The notes under the pieces were generated by a model, which saw only the letters and a program-made list of their open reading frames with translations, made no database searches and was not told the DNA's origin. A stretch of DNA of 5,342 nt, taken from assembly GCA_018816665.1 (NCBI GenBank), contig JAHIVM010000144.1:1-5342 (forward strand), in the 5' to 3' direction. A program made the position numbers and the translations under genes. This document shows positions 5,226 to 5,342 of the stretch, in pieces (positions within the stretch are counted from its first letter, which is position 1; every line of letters begins with the position of its first letter). The DNA is from Candidatus Zixiibacteriota bacterium. GTDB lineage: Bacteria > Zixibacteria > MSB-5A5 > GN15 > FEB-12.

Positions 5226-5342
5226 GGGATTTGGTTGCGGCAGGTCTCCGGGGCGGCGGATGGGCGGGTGGTGATGGTTCGTGCTTCTGATTCGGTGGTG
5301 ATCCCGGGCGGCCGAAATTGAGACCTGCCCTGCGGGGGGCGC
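5226..5342. other. Non-coding right edge with a spaced inverted repeat
   Basis: No convincing gene is visible. Perfect 10-bp arms GGCAGGTCTC (5239-5248) and GAGACCTGCC (5320-5329) face each other across 71 bases. They could be ends of a small intergenic element, a large RNA stem, or chance. The sequence between is G-rich, without a clear coding pattern. The window ends 13 bases later, so the context is missing. Confidence 0.4.

Noticed and set aside
5031..5321. Plus-strand open frame of 96 codons after msrB
   Set aside because: It overlaps the msrB end and reads through two terminator hairpins and the direct repeats, with no SD and an unprotein-like composition.

Overview
The window is bacterial chromosomal DNA, G+C-rich to the eye, with short intergenic gaps, strong Shine-Dalgarno (SD) sequences and rho-independent terminators. 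It holds seven genes in three transcription units. The genes alone do not fix the phylum. A lipoprotein signal on MsrB, a flotillin/NfeD pair, a thioredoxin-type ArsC and non-ATG starts fit many Gram-negative or deep-branching lineages, so I leave the taxonomy open.

Positions 1-1491 (minus strand) are an arsenic resistance operon, arsR-arsC-acr3. It has a promoter at 1463-1491 and a likely ArsR operator overlapping the -10 box. ArsR should start at a TTG (1430) behind a near-perfect SD. arsR and arsC overlap by 10 bases. acr3 runs off the left edge, so only its N-terminal 197 residues are seen. ArsC would reduce arsenate to arsenite, Acr3 would export it, and ArsR would relieve repression when it binds arsenite.

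Positions 1508-4414 (minus strand) are a three-gene operon: an NfeD-like membrane protein, a flotillin (SPFH protein with a long coiled coil) and a divergent beta-carbonic-anhydrase-like protein. A good sigma70-type promoter lies at 4386-4414, a perfect 10-bp inverted repeat lies in the leader just before the NfeD SD, and a strong terminator closes the unit at 1508-1542. NfeD/flotillin pairs are known membrane-microdomain modules. The tightly linked carbonic-anhydrase-like gene is the least expected part and the best candidate for something little described.

Positions 4520-5056 (plus strand, divergent) encode a methionine sulfoxide reductase B with an N-terminal lipoprotein signal and a plausible internal start for a cytoplasmic form. 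It keeps the zinc and catalytic cysteines but lacks the usual resolving cysteine. The 286 bases after it hold no convincing gene. They hold two related terminator hairpins, a 19-bp direct repeat pair with a small hairpin between the terminators, and a widely spaced 10-bp inverted repeat at the right edge.
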